This document shows positions 1-8,925 of a DNA stretch of 64,000 nt, one piece after another (the first letter of the stretch is position 1; every line of letters begins with the position of its first letter). The stretch is from Propionicimonas sp020161015 (lineage in GTDB: Bacteria > Actinomycetota > Actinomycetes > Propionibacteriales > Propionibacteriaceae). The position numbers were made by a program, and so were the translations under genes. The notes under the pieces were generated by a model. The model was not told the origin of the DNA, did not search any database, and was given only the letters and a program-made list of their open reading frames with translations. Location: positions 62,001-126,000 of the forward strand of contig NZ_CAXWGX010000027.1 in assembly GCF_964266745.1 (NCBI RefSeq). The letters run 5' to 3'.

Positions 1-276
1 TTCGAGGTCACCGAGGACCCGTCCGCCGGTCACGAGGGCATGCGCTGGGCGTACACGCCCCGCCTGGGGGTCTTCGCCGCCGCCACCGGCGTGCACGGCG
101 ACATCATGGTGCACGAGGACCGGCTCAAGCAGGCCATCCTCGCCGACGCCCTCGGCCGCCAGCCCCTCGCGGAGGGGATCGCCGACCTCCTCGGCGCCCG
201 CTGGGACGACGAGCTCGAGGCGTTCCGGCAGGCCGGTGACGGCGCCCCCGTCCGCTGGCTCCACCAGGTCGGCTGA
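1..276 (+). CDS. DUF3145 family protein, C-terminal part
   Basis: The frame is open from the first base and ends in TGA, leaving 91 residues of a protein whose start lies outside the window. The ending GDGAPVRWLHQVG, the middle GVHGDIMVHEDRLKQA and the segment WDDELEAFR are typical of the actinobacterial DUF3145 family, which has no established function. In other actinobacteria this family is often found near fatty-acid synthesis genes, as here. It converges with accD across a hairpin-rich gap. Confidence 0.8.
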   Translation, partial: FEVTEDPSAGHEGMRWAYTPRLGVFAAATGVHGDIMVHEDRLKQAILADALGRQPLAEGIADLLGARWDDELEAFRQAGDGAPVRWLHQVG

Positions 277-331
277 CCTCAGCCGCCGTCCGCGCACTCG
301 GCCGCCCGCCATCAGGGCGCCCACCCACCAC

Positions 332-423
332 GCCGAGGGCCAGCCTTAGCGCCGAGGGCCAGCACCGGCGTGCTGGCCCTCGGCGTCAAGGCTGGCCGTC
401 AGCGCGGAGGGCTGGCCCTCGGC
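332..423. terminator. bidirectional terminator / inverted-repeat cluster
   Basis: The 13-base unit GCCGAGGGCCAGC occurs at 332-344 and 351-363, and its exact reverse complement at 372-384 and 411-423. The inner pair extends to a perfect 15-bp stem at 351-365/370-384 with a 4-base loop. The cluster lies between the convergent ends of the DUF3145 gene and accD, so it probably terminates transcription from both sides. There is no T-run. Confidence 0.65.
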
Positions 424-454
424 GGCGAGGGTGGGACGGCGCCCGGCGTGACGG

Positions 455-1879
455 CTACAGCGGGATGTTGCCGTGGAGGCCGCGGACGCCGGTGTCGGCG
501 GCGCGGACGGCGGCGGCGAGCGCCGAGCGGGTGTCCTGCGGGGTGATGATCTCGTCGACGACGCCGATCTCGACGGCCTTCTCGACGCCGCCGGCGATGC
601 GCTCGTGCTCCGCGGCGAGGTCGGCCTCCACCTGGGCCAGCATGTCGCGGGGCACCTCGGCGAGCTTGCGGCGGTGCAGGATCCGGATGGCGGCCACCGG
701 CCCCATCACGGCGATCTCCGCGCTCGGCCAGGCGAACACCCGCGTCGCCCCGAGCGAGCGGGAGTTCATCGCGATGTAGGCGCCGCCGTAGGCCTTGCGG
801 GTCACCAGGGTCACCCGGGGCACGGACGCCTCGCCGAAGGCGTGCAGCAGCTTGGCGCCGCGGCGCACCACCCCGTCCCACTCCTGGCCGACGCCGGGGA
901 GGTAGCCGGGCACATCGACGAGCACGACGAGCGGGACGCCGAACGCGTCGCACAGCCGGACGAAGCGGGCCGCCTTCTCCGCGCTCAGGGAGTCGAGGCA
1001 GCCGCCGAGCCGCAGCGGGTTGTTGGCGACCACGCCGACGGTGCGCCCGGCCAGCCGTCCGAAGGCGATCGTCACGTTCGGGGCCCAGCGGGCGTGCAGC
1101 TCGAACACGGAGCCCTCGTCGAGGAGCCCGCCGATCAGCGGGTGGACGTCGTAGGCGCGCTTGGCGGACTCGGGCAGCAGCGCGGCCAAGTCGACGTCCT
1201 CGACGGTCGCGGCGACGCCGCCCTGCGCGGCCAGGAGGGTGGTCACGGTCCGCGCGCGGGCCAGCGCGTCCGCCTCGTCGTCCGCGACGACGTGCACCAC
1301 GCCCGACTTGCGCTCGTGGGTGTCCGGCCCGCCGAGGCGGAGCATGTCCACGTCCTCGCCGGTGACCGAGCGGACGACGTCCGGGCCGGTGACGAAGATG
1401 CGTCCCTGCGGGGCGAGGATGACGATGTCGGTCAGGGCCGGCCCGTAGGCCGCACCGCCGGCGGCGGCGCCCAGCACCACGGAGATCTGCGGGACCTTGC
1501 CGGAGGCCTGCGTCATGGCGTGGAAGATGCGACCCACGGCGTGCAGGCTCAGCACCCCCTCCGCGAGGCGGGCTCCGCCGGAGTGCCAGATGCCGATGAT
1601 CGGCACCCGGTCGACCATCGCGCGCCGGTACGCCTGGACGACCACCTCGCAGCCGTCCACGCCCATCGCCCCGCCCATCACGGTGGCATCGGAGCAGAAC
1701 GCGACGACGGGGGAGCCGTTGATGCTGCCGGTGGCTGCGAGCATGCCGGAGTCGTCGTCGGGGCTGATCAGCGCCATCGTGCCCGGGTCGAGCAGGGCGG
1801 CCAGCCGGAAGTTGGGGTTGCGCGGGTCCTCTTCGCGCGGCACGCGGGCGGGCCTTGCGGCGGGTGCGGTCTGGGTCAT
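455..1879 (-). CDS. accD: acyl-CoA (acetyl/propionyl-CoA) carboxylase carboxyltransferase beta subunit
   Basis: This 474-residue carboxyltransferase would transfer CO2 from carboxybiotin to acetyl- or propionyl-CoA, making the malonyl-CoA used by the neighbouring FAS II enzymes. The two crotonase-like halves are visible: an N-terminal part with IGIWHSGGARLAEG and GAAAGGAAYGPAL, and a C-terminal part with DVPGYLPGVGQEWDGVV and TRKAYGGAYIAM. The start at 1879 is chosen because AGGAGG precedes it at normal spacing; an open extension to 1969 is Arg-rich and lacks homology. It is the last gene of the fab operon. No biotin-carboxylase or biotin-carrier subunit is encoded nearby. Substrate preference cannot be read from the sequence. 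Confidence 0.9.
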   Translation of the reverse strand: MTQTAPAARPARVPREEDPRNPNFRLAALLDPGTMALISPDDDSGMLAATGSINGSPVVAFCSDATVMGGAMGVDGCEVVVQAYRRAMVDRVPIIGIWHSGGARLAEGVLSLHAVGRIFHAMTQASGKVPQISVVLGAAAGGAAYGPALTDIVILAPQGRIFVTGPDVVRSVTGEDVDMLRLGGPDTHERKSGVVHVVADDEADALARARTVTTLLAAQGGVAATVEDVDLAALLPESAKRAYDVHPLIGGLLDEGSVFELHARWAPNVTIAFGRLAGRTVGVVANNPLRLGGCLDSLSAEKAARFVRLCDAFGVPLVVLVDVPGYLPGVGQEWDGVVRRGAKLLHAFGEASVPRVTLVTRKAYGGAYIAMNSRSLGATRVFAWPSAEIAVMGPVAAIRILHRRKLAEVPRDMLAQVEADLAAEHERIAGGVEKAVEIGVVDEIITPQDTRSALAAAVRAADTGVRGLHGNIPL

Positions 1880-1983
1880 CTCGAACCTCCTGTGGCGGGT
1901 GAGGCCGTCGTGACGCCTCGGGGCCGTGCGGTGGGCGGCCCGCCGGTGCGCCCGCCGCAGCGGACGCACCAGGGCCGGGTGGG

Positions 1984-3243
<1,260 letters not shown>

Positions 3244-3381
3244 TGTTCTCCGCTACTACGGGTGAGGTGGTCCGGCCGGCAGGTGCCGGCCGCGGTGGCC
3301 CCGGTGTCCGGTCGAGCGTCCCGGGTCCCGCGTGGTGCGGTCCCGGCGCGCTCGACCGGCCGTGCCCGGGTGGGGCCTGGT

Positions 3382-3624
3382 TCAGCTGTGCGCCTCGATG
3401 TAGGCGACGGCGTCGCCCACGGTCTTGAGGTTCTTGGACTCCTCGTCGGGGATGGTGACGCCGAACTTCTCCTCGCAGCCGACGAGGATCTCGACCATCG
3501 CGAGGCTGTCGACGTCGAGGTCGTCGACGAACGACTTGTCGAGCTGCACGTCCTCGACCGGCACGCCGGCAACGTCGTTGACGAGCTCGGCGAGCTGGGC
3601 GCGGATCTCTTCGGTAGTGGCCAT
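3382..3624 (-). CDS. acpP: acyl carrier protein
   Basis: This 80-residue acidic protein carries growing acyl chains as phosphopantetheine thioesters. Ser40 in DLDVDSLAMVEI is the expected 4'-phosphopantetheine attachment site. It sits between fabH and fabF in the standard actinobacterial fabD-fabH-acpP-fabF order. AAGGAG lies just upstream of the ATG. Confidence 0.96.
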   Translation of the reverse strand: MATTEEIRAQLAELVNDVAGVPVEDVQLDKSFVDDLDVDSLAMVEILVGCEEKFGVTIPDEESKNLKTVGDAVAYIEAHS

Positions 3625-3676
3625 GGGGTTCTCCTTAACTAGCGTGGGCTTACTTGTCCGGACGGGTCCGGGGGAC

Positions 3677-4672
3677 TCAGGGAAGGGTGATGACCTGGCC
3701 GGCGTAGACCAGGCCCGCGCCGAAGCCGATGATCAGGGCGGTCTGGCCGCTCTTCGCCTCGCCGCTGGACAGCAGGGCGTCCATGGCCATCGGGATGGTG
3801 GCGGCGGAGTTGTTGCCGAGCTGGCGGATGGTCCGCGCCACGACGACGCTCTCGGGCAGCTTCAGGTACCGCAGCAGGGTGTCGGTGATGCGGTCGTTGG
3901 CTTGGTGCGGGATGAAGACGTCCAGCTGGTCGGGGGTGATCCCGGCCTCGTCCATGGCCTTCTTCGCCGCCTGGGCGATGAAGCTCGTGGCCCACTTGAA
4001 GACCGCGCGGCCGTCCATGCCGAGCCGCGGCCACGTGCCCTCCGCGACGGCCTCCTGCCAGCCCTTGGTCTGCCAGATGGCGCCGGACTGGCTGCCGTCG
4101 GACCCCCAGACGACCGGGCCGATGCCGTTGGTCTCGCTGGGGCCGACCACCACGGCGCCCGCGCCGTCGCCGAAGAGGAAGGCCGTGCCGCGGTCGGTCA
4201 GGTCGGTGATCTCGCTGATGGTCTCGCCGGCGATCACGAGGACGTGGCGGGCCTGCCCGCTGCGCACCATGCCCTCGGCCTGGGCCAGCCCGTAGCTGAA
4301 GCCGGCGCACGCCGCGGAGATGTCGTAGGCGGCCGCGTCCGGGATGCCGAGGGCGTCCGCCAGCTTCGGCGCGAGCGCCGGGGTCTGGTGGTAGTGCGAG
4401 ATGGTCGACAGGATCACCGCGTCGATCTGGTCAACCGGGACGCCGGACCGCTCGATCGCCGTCCGCGCGGCCTCCAGCGACAGGGTCTCGATGCTCTCGC
4501 CCTCGTCGATCCAGCGGCGCTCACGGATGCCGGTGCGCTGGGTGATCCACTCGTCGGAGGAGTCGATGAACTGGAGCAGGTACTCGTTGTCGATCACCCG
4601 TGACGGGGTCGCCGACCCCACGGAGAGGATGCGGGCGTAGCGCGGGCCGGTGCTGGCCTTGATCTCGGTCAT
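3677..4672 (-). CDS. fabH: 3-oxoacyl-[ACP] synthase III (KAS III)
   Basis: FabH starts fatty-acid synthesis by condensing a short acyl-CoA primer with malonyl-ACP. The 331-residue protein shows the triad: Cys122 in DISAACAGFSYG, His256 in VFIPHQAND and Asn287 in QLGNNSAAT. The ATG at 4672 lies just after the fabD stop, implying translational coupling. In related bacteria FabH primer choice sets branched versus straight chains; that cannot be judged here. Confidence 0.95.
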   Translation of the reverse strand: MTEIKASTGPRYARILSVGSATPSRVIDNEYLLQFIDSSDEWITQRTGIRERRWIDEGESIETLSLEAARTAIERSGVPVDQIDAVILSTISHYHQTPALAPKLADALGIPDAAAYDISAACAGFSYGLAQAEGMVRSGQARHVLVIAGETISEITDLTDRGTAFLFGDGAGAVVVGPSETNGIGPVVWGSDGSQSGAIWQTKGWQEAVAEGTWPRLGMDGRAVFKWATSFIAQAAKKAMDEAGITPDQLDVFIPHQANDRITDTLLRYLKLPESVVVARTIRQLGNNSAATIPMAMDALLSSGEAKSGQTALIIGFGAGLVYAGQVITLP

Positions 4673-4680
4673 GTTCGCTT

Positions 4681-5871
4681 TCAGTCCTGGGCCGGGTAGA
4701 GACGCAGCAGGGGCTGGCCGGGGGAGACGGGGTCGCCGTCCTCGACCAGCCATTCGGTGACGGTGCCGGCGTGGGTGGTGTGCACCTCGGTGGTGTCGCG
4801 GAGGTTCGCGACGGTCCCGATCGTGCTGCCGGCGGCGATCGCCCCGTCCGGCGCGACGCCCCCGGCCTTGCGGAACTCGCCCTTGCCGGGCGAGACGACG
4901 AGCATCCAGGACGGCGTGGTGGCCATCGGCGAGGCGAAGCTGGTGTCGCCGTGCTTGTGCACGAACTCCTGCGCGGCCGGGATCTGGTCGGGGGTATTCA
5001 GCGTGAAGAGCTCGACGCCCTTCAGGTTGCGCTTGGCGATGCCTGCCAGCGTGCCGGCGGGCGGCAGTTCGAGCAGGCCGGTGATGCCGAGGTCGGCCAT
5101 CGCCTGGAGGCACAGGTCCCAGCGGACGGGGTTGGCGACCTGCTTCACGAGGCGGGCGAGGTACTCCTTGCCCGACTGCACGACCTGGCCGTCCGCGTTG
5201 GACAGCAGCCGCGTGCGTGGGTCGTGGGTGGAGATCGAGCGGGCCAGCCGGGCGAGGTGCGCCACGGCCGGCTCCATGTGGACGGTGTGGAACGCGCCGG
5301 CGACGCTCAGCTGGATCAGCCGTGCCCTGGCCGGCGGGTTGGCCTGCAGGTCGGCGAGTTGCTCGACCGTGCCGGCGGCGACGATCTGGCCCGAGCCGTT
5401 GTTGTTGGCCGGGGTGAGCCCGGCGGCCTCGATCGCGGCGAGCACCTCGTCGGGATCGCCACCGACGACGGCCATCATCGAGGTGGGACGCGCGGCGCTG
5501 GCCGCGGCCATCTGCTGGCCGCGCTCCCGGACGAACACCATCGCCTGCTCGGCCGACAGCACGCCGACCGCGGCGGCAGCGGTGATCTCGCCGACGCTGT
5601 GGCCCGCGGCCACAGCGGTGCGGCGGAAGCCGTCTGCGGGGCTGGGGAACAGCGCGAGGGCGGTCACGAGCCCGCTGGCCACCAGAAGCGGCTGCGCGAT
5701 GGCGGTGTCGCGGATGGTCTCGGCGTCAGCGACCGTGCCGTAGTGGGCGAGGTCGAGGCCGGCCACGGTGCCCAGCCAGTTCAGCCGGTCGGCGAACGTC
5801 GGGTCTTCGAGCCAGGGGGAGAGGAAACCGGGTGTCTGGGCGCCCTGTCCGGGCGCGACGATTGCGAGCAC
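4681..5871 (-). CDS. fabD: malonyl-CoA:ACP transacylase with a C-terminal degenerate biotinyl-like domain
   Basis: Residues 1-310 are a normal FabD, moving malonyl groups from CoA to ACP, with Ser92 in AAGHSVGE, His195 in AGAFHTVH and an N-terminal PGQGAQ motif. At 396 residues it is about 80 longer than usual. Residues 322-394 look like a biotinyl/lipoyl beta-barrel: AIAAGSTIGTVANL, then HAGTVTEWLVEDGDPVSPGQPLLRLYP. Counting back from the GTV motif, the position of the biotinylated lysine in BCCP is occupied by Arg358, so this domain should not be biotinylated. It begins with GTG and a weak ribosome site. It is the first gene of the operon, and FasR is the likely activator. Confidence 0.9.
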   Translation of the reverse strand: MLAIVAPGQGAQTPGFLSPWLEDPTFADRLNWLGTVAGLDLAHYGTVADAETIRDTAIAQPLLVASGLVTALALFPSPADGFRRTAVAAGHSVGEITAAAAVGVLSAEQAMVFVRERGQQMAAASAARPTSMMAVVGGDPDEVLAAIEAAGLTPANNNGSGQIVAAGTVEQLADLQANPPARARLIQLSVAGAFHTVHMEPAVAHLARLARSISTHDPRTRLLSNADGQVVQSGKEYLARLVKQVANPVRWDLCLQAMADLGITGLLELPPAGTLAGIAKRNLKGVELFTLNTPDQIPAAQEFVHKHGDTSFASPMATTPSWMLVVSPGKGEFRKAGGVAPDGAIAAGSTIGTVANLRDTTEVHTTHAGTVTEWLVEDGDPVSPGQPLLRLYPAQD

Positions 5872-5908
5872 GTCTCTACTGTGTCGAATCGCGGGCCGGC
5901 CGTTGGCG

Positions 5909-5955
5909 CGTTACGCAACGAATTTGTAACGGGCACTTTTGTAGGTTTCCTACAA
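5909..5955 (-). promoter_or_regulatory. candidate operator region of the fab operon
   Basis: The gap upstream of fabD holds two inverted repeats: CGTTAC at 5909-5914 with GTAACG at 5926-5931 (11-base spacer), and TTGTAGG/CCTACAA at 5939-5955 around three bases. Both are perfect and lie 38-84 bases before the fabD start, where the promoter should be. In Streptomyces the adjacent FasR activates fabDHPF, so these are natural candidate FasR sites. Which factor binds is inference. Confidence 0.5.
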
Positions 5956-6044
5956 GGTTGGAACCCCCGCCTCCCGTGGTAAACCGTCTGCGCGTTGTGG
6001 GATCCGGCTGGCGCCGGTTGTGCGGATGCTGCTCGCCCGCGGCG

Positions 6045-7226
6045 TCAGTCCAGGAGCCTGCCCAGGGTGAGGGCGAGGCGAAGGGCGTAGCCACCGCGGG
6101 GATCGAGGGGGGAGTAGCCGGTGAGCTCGTGGATGCGGCGCAGGCGGTAGCGCACGGTGTTGGGGTGGACGAACTGCGCGCGGGCGGTCGCCTCGATCGA
6201 GCCGCCGGAGTCGAAGAACGCGGCCAGGGTGTCGACGAGGTCGCGTCCGGCCTGCACCACCGGGCGGTACAGGTCGTTGGCCAGCCGCCGGCGGGCGTGC
6301 CCGTCGCCGGCGAGGGCGCGCTCGGGGAGCAGGTCCTCCGCGGCGACCGGACGCGGGGCCTCGGGCCAGGCCTTCGCCGCGCGCATCCCCGACAGCGCGG
6401 CCCGCGCGCTGCGGGCGGCCTCCGACAGGTCCGACACGATGGGGCCCACCACGACCTGGCCGTCGCCGAACTGGCCGACGACGTCGCCCACCCGTGCCAG
6501 CACCTGGGCGTCGGACTCGAGCGTGCCCCCGAGCACGAGCACCAGCCGGTCGCCCTGCGGCGCGGCCAGCAGGTCGAGGGAGTGGCGCGCGGCGATCTGG
6601 CGGATGGCCTCCACGGCCCGGCCGGGGTCGGACGGCGCGGTGCCGATCACCACGGAGATCCCGGGTGGTGACGCCCAGCCGAGCGTCGATGCGCGGGACA
6701 CGACCGACTCGTCCGCCTCGCCGCGGATCACCGCGTCGACGACCAGGGCCTCCAGGCGGGCGTCCCAGGCGCCGCGCACCTCGGCCGCGCGGGCGTACAC
6801 CTGCGCCGCGGCGAACGCGATCTCGCGGGAGTAGCGCAGGATGCCGATCCGCAGCGTGGACTGCTCCTCCTCCGGAAGGCTGGCGATCCGGTCCTCGACC
6901 GTGTCGATCGTCGTCCGCACGAGGTCGACGGTCTGGTTGAGCGTGATCCGCCGGGCCAGGGCGCGGGGCGCGGCCGCGAAGACCGACGCCGGGGCCTGCG
7001 TCCGTCCGGCCGAGGCGAACCACTCCAGGAAACCGTCGATGCCCGAGCGGGCCACCAGCGTGATCCACGACCGGTGCTCGGCGTCGAGCTCGGCGAACCA
7101 GGGGTGCTCCTCGGCGATCCGGGCGAGCGCAGCGGTGGTCATCTCGGCGGCGGAGGCGCCCAGCCGCCGGGCGCTCGCCTCACGGGCGGCCGGCGGGGGC
7201 CAGCCGGCGGCGTCGGGAGTGGTCAC
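6045..7226 (-). CDS. fasR: PucR-family transcriptional activator of fatty-acid synthesis
   Basis: This 393-residue protein has the PucR layout: an N-terminal region, a central GGDEF-like sensor-type domain, and a C-terminal helix-turn-helix (SIEATARAQFVHPNTVRYRLRRIHELTGYSP). Its place directly upstream of fabD matches Streptomyces FasR, an activator of fabD-fabH-acpP-fabF. The start is GTG at 7226, overlapping the DUF1801 stop by four bases (GTGA). A 173-base gap with two inverted repeats separates it from fabD. The function is inferred from domain and position. Confidence 0.85.
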   Translation of the reverse strand: MTTPDAAGWPPPAAREASARRLGASAAEMTTAALARIAEEHPWFAELDAEHRSWITLVARSGIDGFLEWFASAGRTQAPASVFAAAPRALARRITLNQTVDLVRTTIDTVEDRIASLPEEEQSTLRIGILRYSREIAFAAAQVYARAAEVRGAWDARLEALVVDAVIRGEADESVVSRASTLGWASPPGISVVIGTAPSDPGRAVEAIRQIAARHSLDLLAAPQGDRLVLVLGGTLESDAQVLARVGDVVGQFGDGQVVVGPIVSDLSEAARSARAALSGMRAAKAWPEAPRPVAAEDLLPERALAGDGHARRRLANDLYRPVVQAGRDLVDTLAAFFDSGGSIEATARAQFVHPNTVRYRLRRIHELTGYSPLDPRGGYALRLALTLGRLLD

Positions 7227-7573
7227 CCCTTCTGCTCGATCTCGGCGGCGCGCAGCCGGATGATCCGGTCGAGGACCTCGACCGGGAGCGGGTGCTCGCC
7301 GGTGAACCGGATCGTGCCCTTCGACAGCGAGAAGCCGGCCAGCTCCGGGGCCACCGCGGTCACCACCTCCGGGCTGAACGGGAAGAGCGACAGGTGGGTG
7401 GCCCCCACCCGGACGCCGACCAGCGGCCGTCCGCGATGGCGCAGCGCCGGCGTCCCGTAGCTCAGGTCCTCGACGGCGTCGGGGACGATGGCGAGCGCAC
7501 GGTCGAACACCTGCTGCAGCGCTGCCCGCGTGTCCCCGTCCGTGCCGGCCACCAGATCGCTGAAGACGCCCAT
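7223..7573 (-). CDS. DUF1801-type (iron-chaperone-like fold) protein
   Basis: A 116-residue protein of the YdhG/DUF1801 type, seen in FDRALAIVPDAVEDLSYGTPALRHRGRPLVGV and the closing KGTIRFTGEHPLPVEVLDRIIRLRAAEI. Members share a fold with frataxin-like proteins, but a biochemical role is not established. It overlaps the fasR start, so the two are probably co-transcribed. Upstream is a 228-base gap shared with the divergent PHP gene. Confidence 0.7.
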   Translation of the reverse strand: MGVFSDLVAGTDGDTRAALQQVFDRALAIVPDAVEDLSYGTPALRHRGRPLVGVRVGATHLSLFPFSPEVVTAVAPELAGFSLSKGTIRFTGEHPLPVEVLDRIIRLRAAEIEQKG

Positions 7574-7789
7574 GGGGGAGATCCTAAGGCGCGTCGCGCG
7601 GGTGCGGGCGAGGTCGGACCCACCGAACCCGAGAGTTCCGCGCCGGTCTGGAGCGGGCCCACAGAGCGGTCGCCGCGGGCGCGACGACCGACACCGGCAC
7701 GCTCACCCTCACCCACCGCGGCCGGTGGCGCGCCTGCTCGCGATGAGGACGGCGCCCCGGCGGGGCTCCCCGCCGTCGGTGGAGGTGCC

Positions 7790-7795
7790 TAGGCT
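7790..7795 (+). promoter_or_regulatory. -10 element TAGGCT, probably leaderless start
   Basis: TAGGCT ends seven bases before the GTG at 7802 and no Shine-Dalgarno site lies between. That spacing places the transcription start at or next to the start codon, the arrangement of leaderless actinobacterial mRNAs. No clear -35 element is seen. Confidence 0.45.
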
Positions 7796-7801
7796 GGCCG
7801 C

Positions 7802-8836
7802 GTGAGCGCAGCCCGGGAGCCGGTCGCGGCCCTGCGCGAGATCGCCTACCTGATGGAGCGCGTCCTCGCCGAGCCGTACCGGGTGCGCGCCTTCCGGGCC
7901 GCCGCCGACGTGGTGGAGGCGCTTCCCGCGGAGGAGTTCGCGCGCCACGCGCGGGCGGGCAGCTGGCGCGAGCTGCCCGGGCTCGGCCAGACCACGGCGA
8001 CGGTCGTTGCCCAGGCCGTCGCCGGACGCGTCCCCGACCGCCTGGCGGCGCTGCGTGCCGAGGCGGGACCCCTGGCGCAGGGCGGCGAGGAGGTCCTCGG
8101 CCTGCTGCGGGGAGACCTCCACACCCACACCGACGCGTCGGACGGGACCGCCCCCGTCGAGCGATCGCGGGAGGCGGCCACCGCGCTGGGACGGGACTAC
8201 CTTGCGATCACCGACCACTCGCCGCGGCTGACCGTCGCGAACGGGCTGAGCGTGGAGCGCCTTCGGCGCCAGGTGGAGCACCTCGCGGCACTCAACAGCG
8301 ACGGCGACGGCTGCCGGCTGCTCAGCGGCATCGAGGTGGACATCCTCGCCGACGGGGGTCTCGACCAGGTTCCGGACATGCTGTCCCGGCTCGACATCGT
8401 GGTCTCGAGCGTGCACTCCGAGCTCCGGATGGAGTCCGAGGCCATGACCCGGCGCATGGTGGCCGCGGTCGCCAACCCGTTCACGAACGTCCTTGGCCAC
8501 TGCACCGGGCGTCTGATCACCGGCGGGCGCGGCCGTCGGCCGCCCAGCACCTTCGACGCGGAGGTGGTGTTCGAGGCGTGCCGCACCTTCGACGTCGCCG
8601 TCGAGATCAACTCCCGTCCGGAGCGGGCCGACCCGCCCGACGAATTGCTCGCCCTTGCCGTCGAGACCGGCTGCCTGTTCGCCATCGACTCCGACGCCCA
8701 CGCACCCGGCCAGCTGGAGTTCCCCGCCCACGGTGCTGCCAGGGCGGCGGCCGCCGGCGTCCCGACCGAGCGCATCGTCAACACCTGGCCGGTCGAGGAC
8801 CTGCTGGCCTGGAGCCGTGCGCGTCGCGGAAAGTGA
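7802..8836 (+). CDS. PHP domain protein with N-terminal helix-hairpin-helix region (PolX-like)
   Basis: 344 residues. The N-terminal 80 (VRAFRAAADVVEALP, then WRELPGLGQTTATVVAQAV) resemble the helix-hairpin-helix DNA-binding part of X-family polymerases. From about residue 100 there is a PHP metallohydrolase domain with metal-ligand motifs GDLHTHTDASDG, ITDHSPR, SGIEVDIL, SSVHSE, LGHCTG and IDSDAH. The nucleotidyltransferase core of true PolX is absent. Such proteins are predicted DNA-repair phosphoesterases or exonucleases; the substrate is unknown. It is monocistronic and ends 89 bases before aceE. Confidence 0.8.
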   Translation: MSAAREPVAALREIAYLMERVLAEPYRVRAFRAAADVVEALPAEEFARHARAGSWRELPGLGQTTATVVAQAVAGRVPDRLAALRAEAGPLAQGGEEVLGLLRGDLHTHTDASDGTAPVERSREAATALGRDYLAITDHSPRLTVANGLSVERLRRQVEHLAALNSDGDGCRLLSGIEVDILADGGLDQVPDMLSRLDIVVSSVHSELRMESEAMTRRMVAAVANPFTNVLGHCTGRLITGGRGRRPPSTFDAEVVFEACRTFDVAVEINSRPERADPPDELLALAVETGCLFAIDSDAHAPGQLEFPAHGAARAAAAGVPTERIVNTWPVEDLLAWSRARRGK

Positions 8837-8880
8837 GCAGGCCACTGGCGTCGGCACCCGGAGGGCCGGGTAAGGTCGCC

Positions 8881-8906
8881 ATTGCGCAACGACCTTGCGT
8901 CGCAAT
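8881..8906 (+). promoter_or_regulatory. inverted repeat upstream of aceE
   Basis: ATTGCG (8881-8886) and CGCAAT (8901-8906) form a perfect inverted repeat with a 14-base spacer, ending 19 bases before the aceE start. The inner part, TTGCGCAAC against TTGCGTCGC, is also partly repeated. Position and symmetry fit an operator for regulation of pyruvate dehydrogenase E1. The regulator is unknown. Confidence 0.4.
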
Positions 8907-8925
8907 TCCTGAGAAAGGCATCACC

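Noticed and set aside
1880..1969. N-terminal extension of AccD to 1969
   Set aside because: The added residues are Arg/His-rich, have no homology, and the ATG at 1879 has a strong AGGAGG ribosome site.
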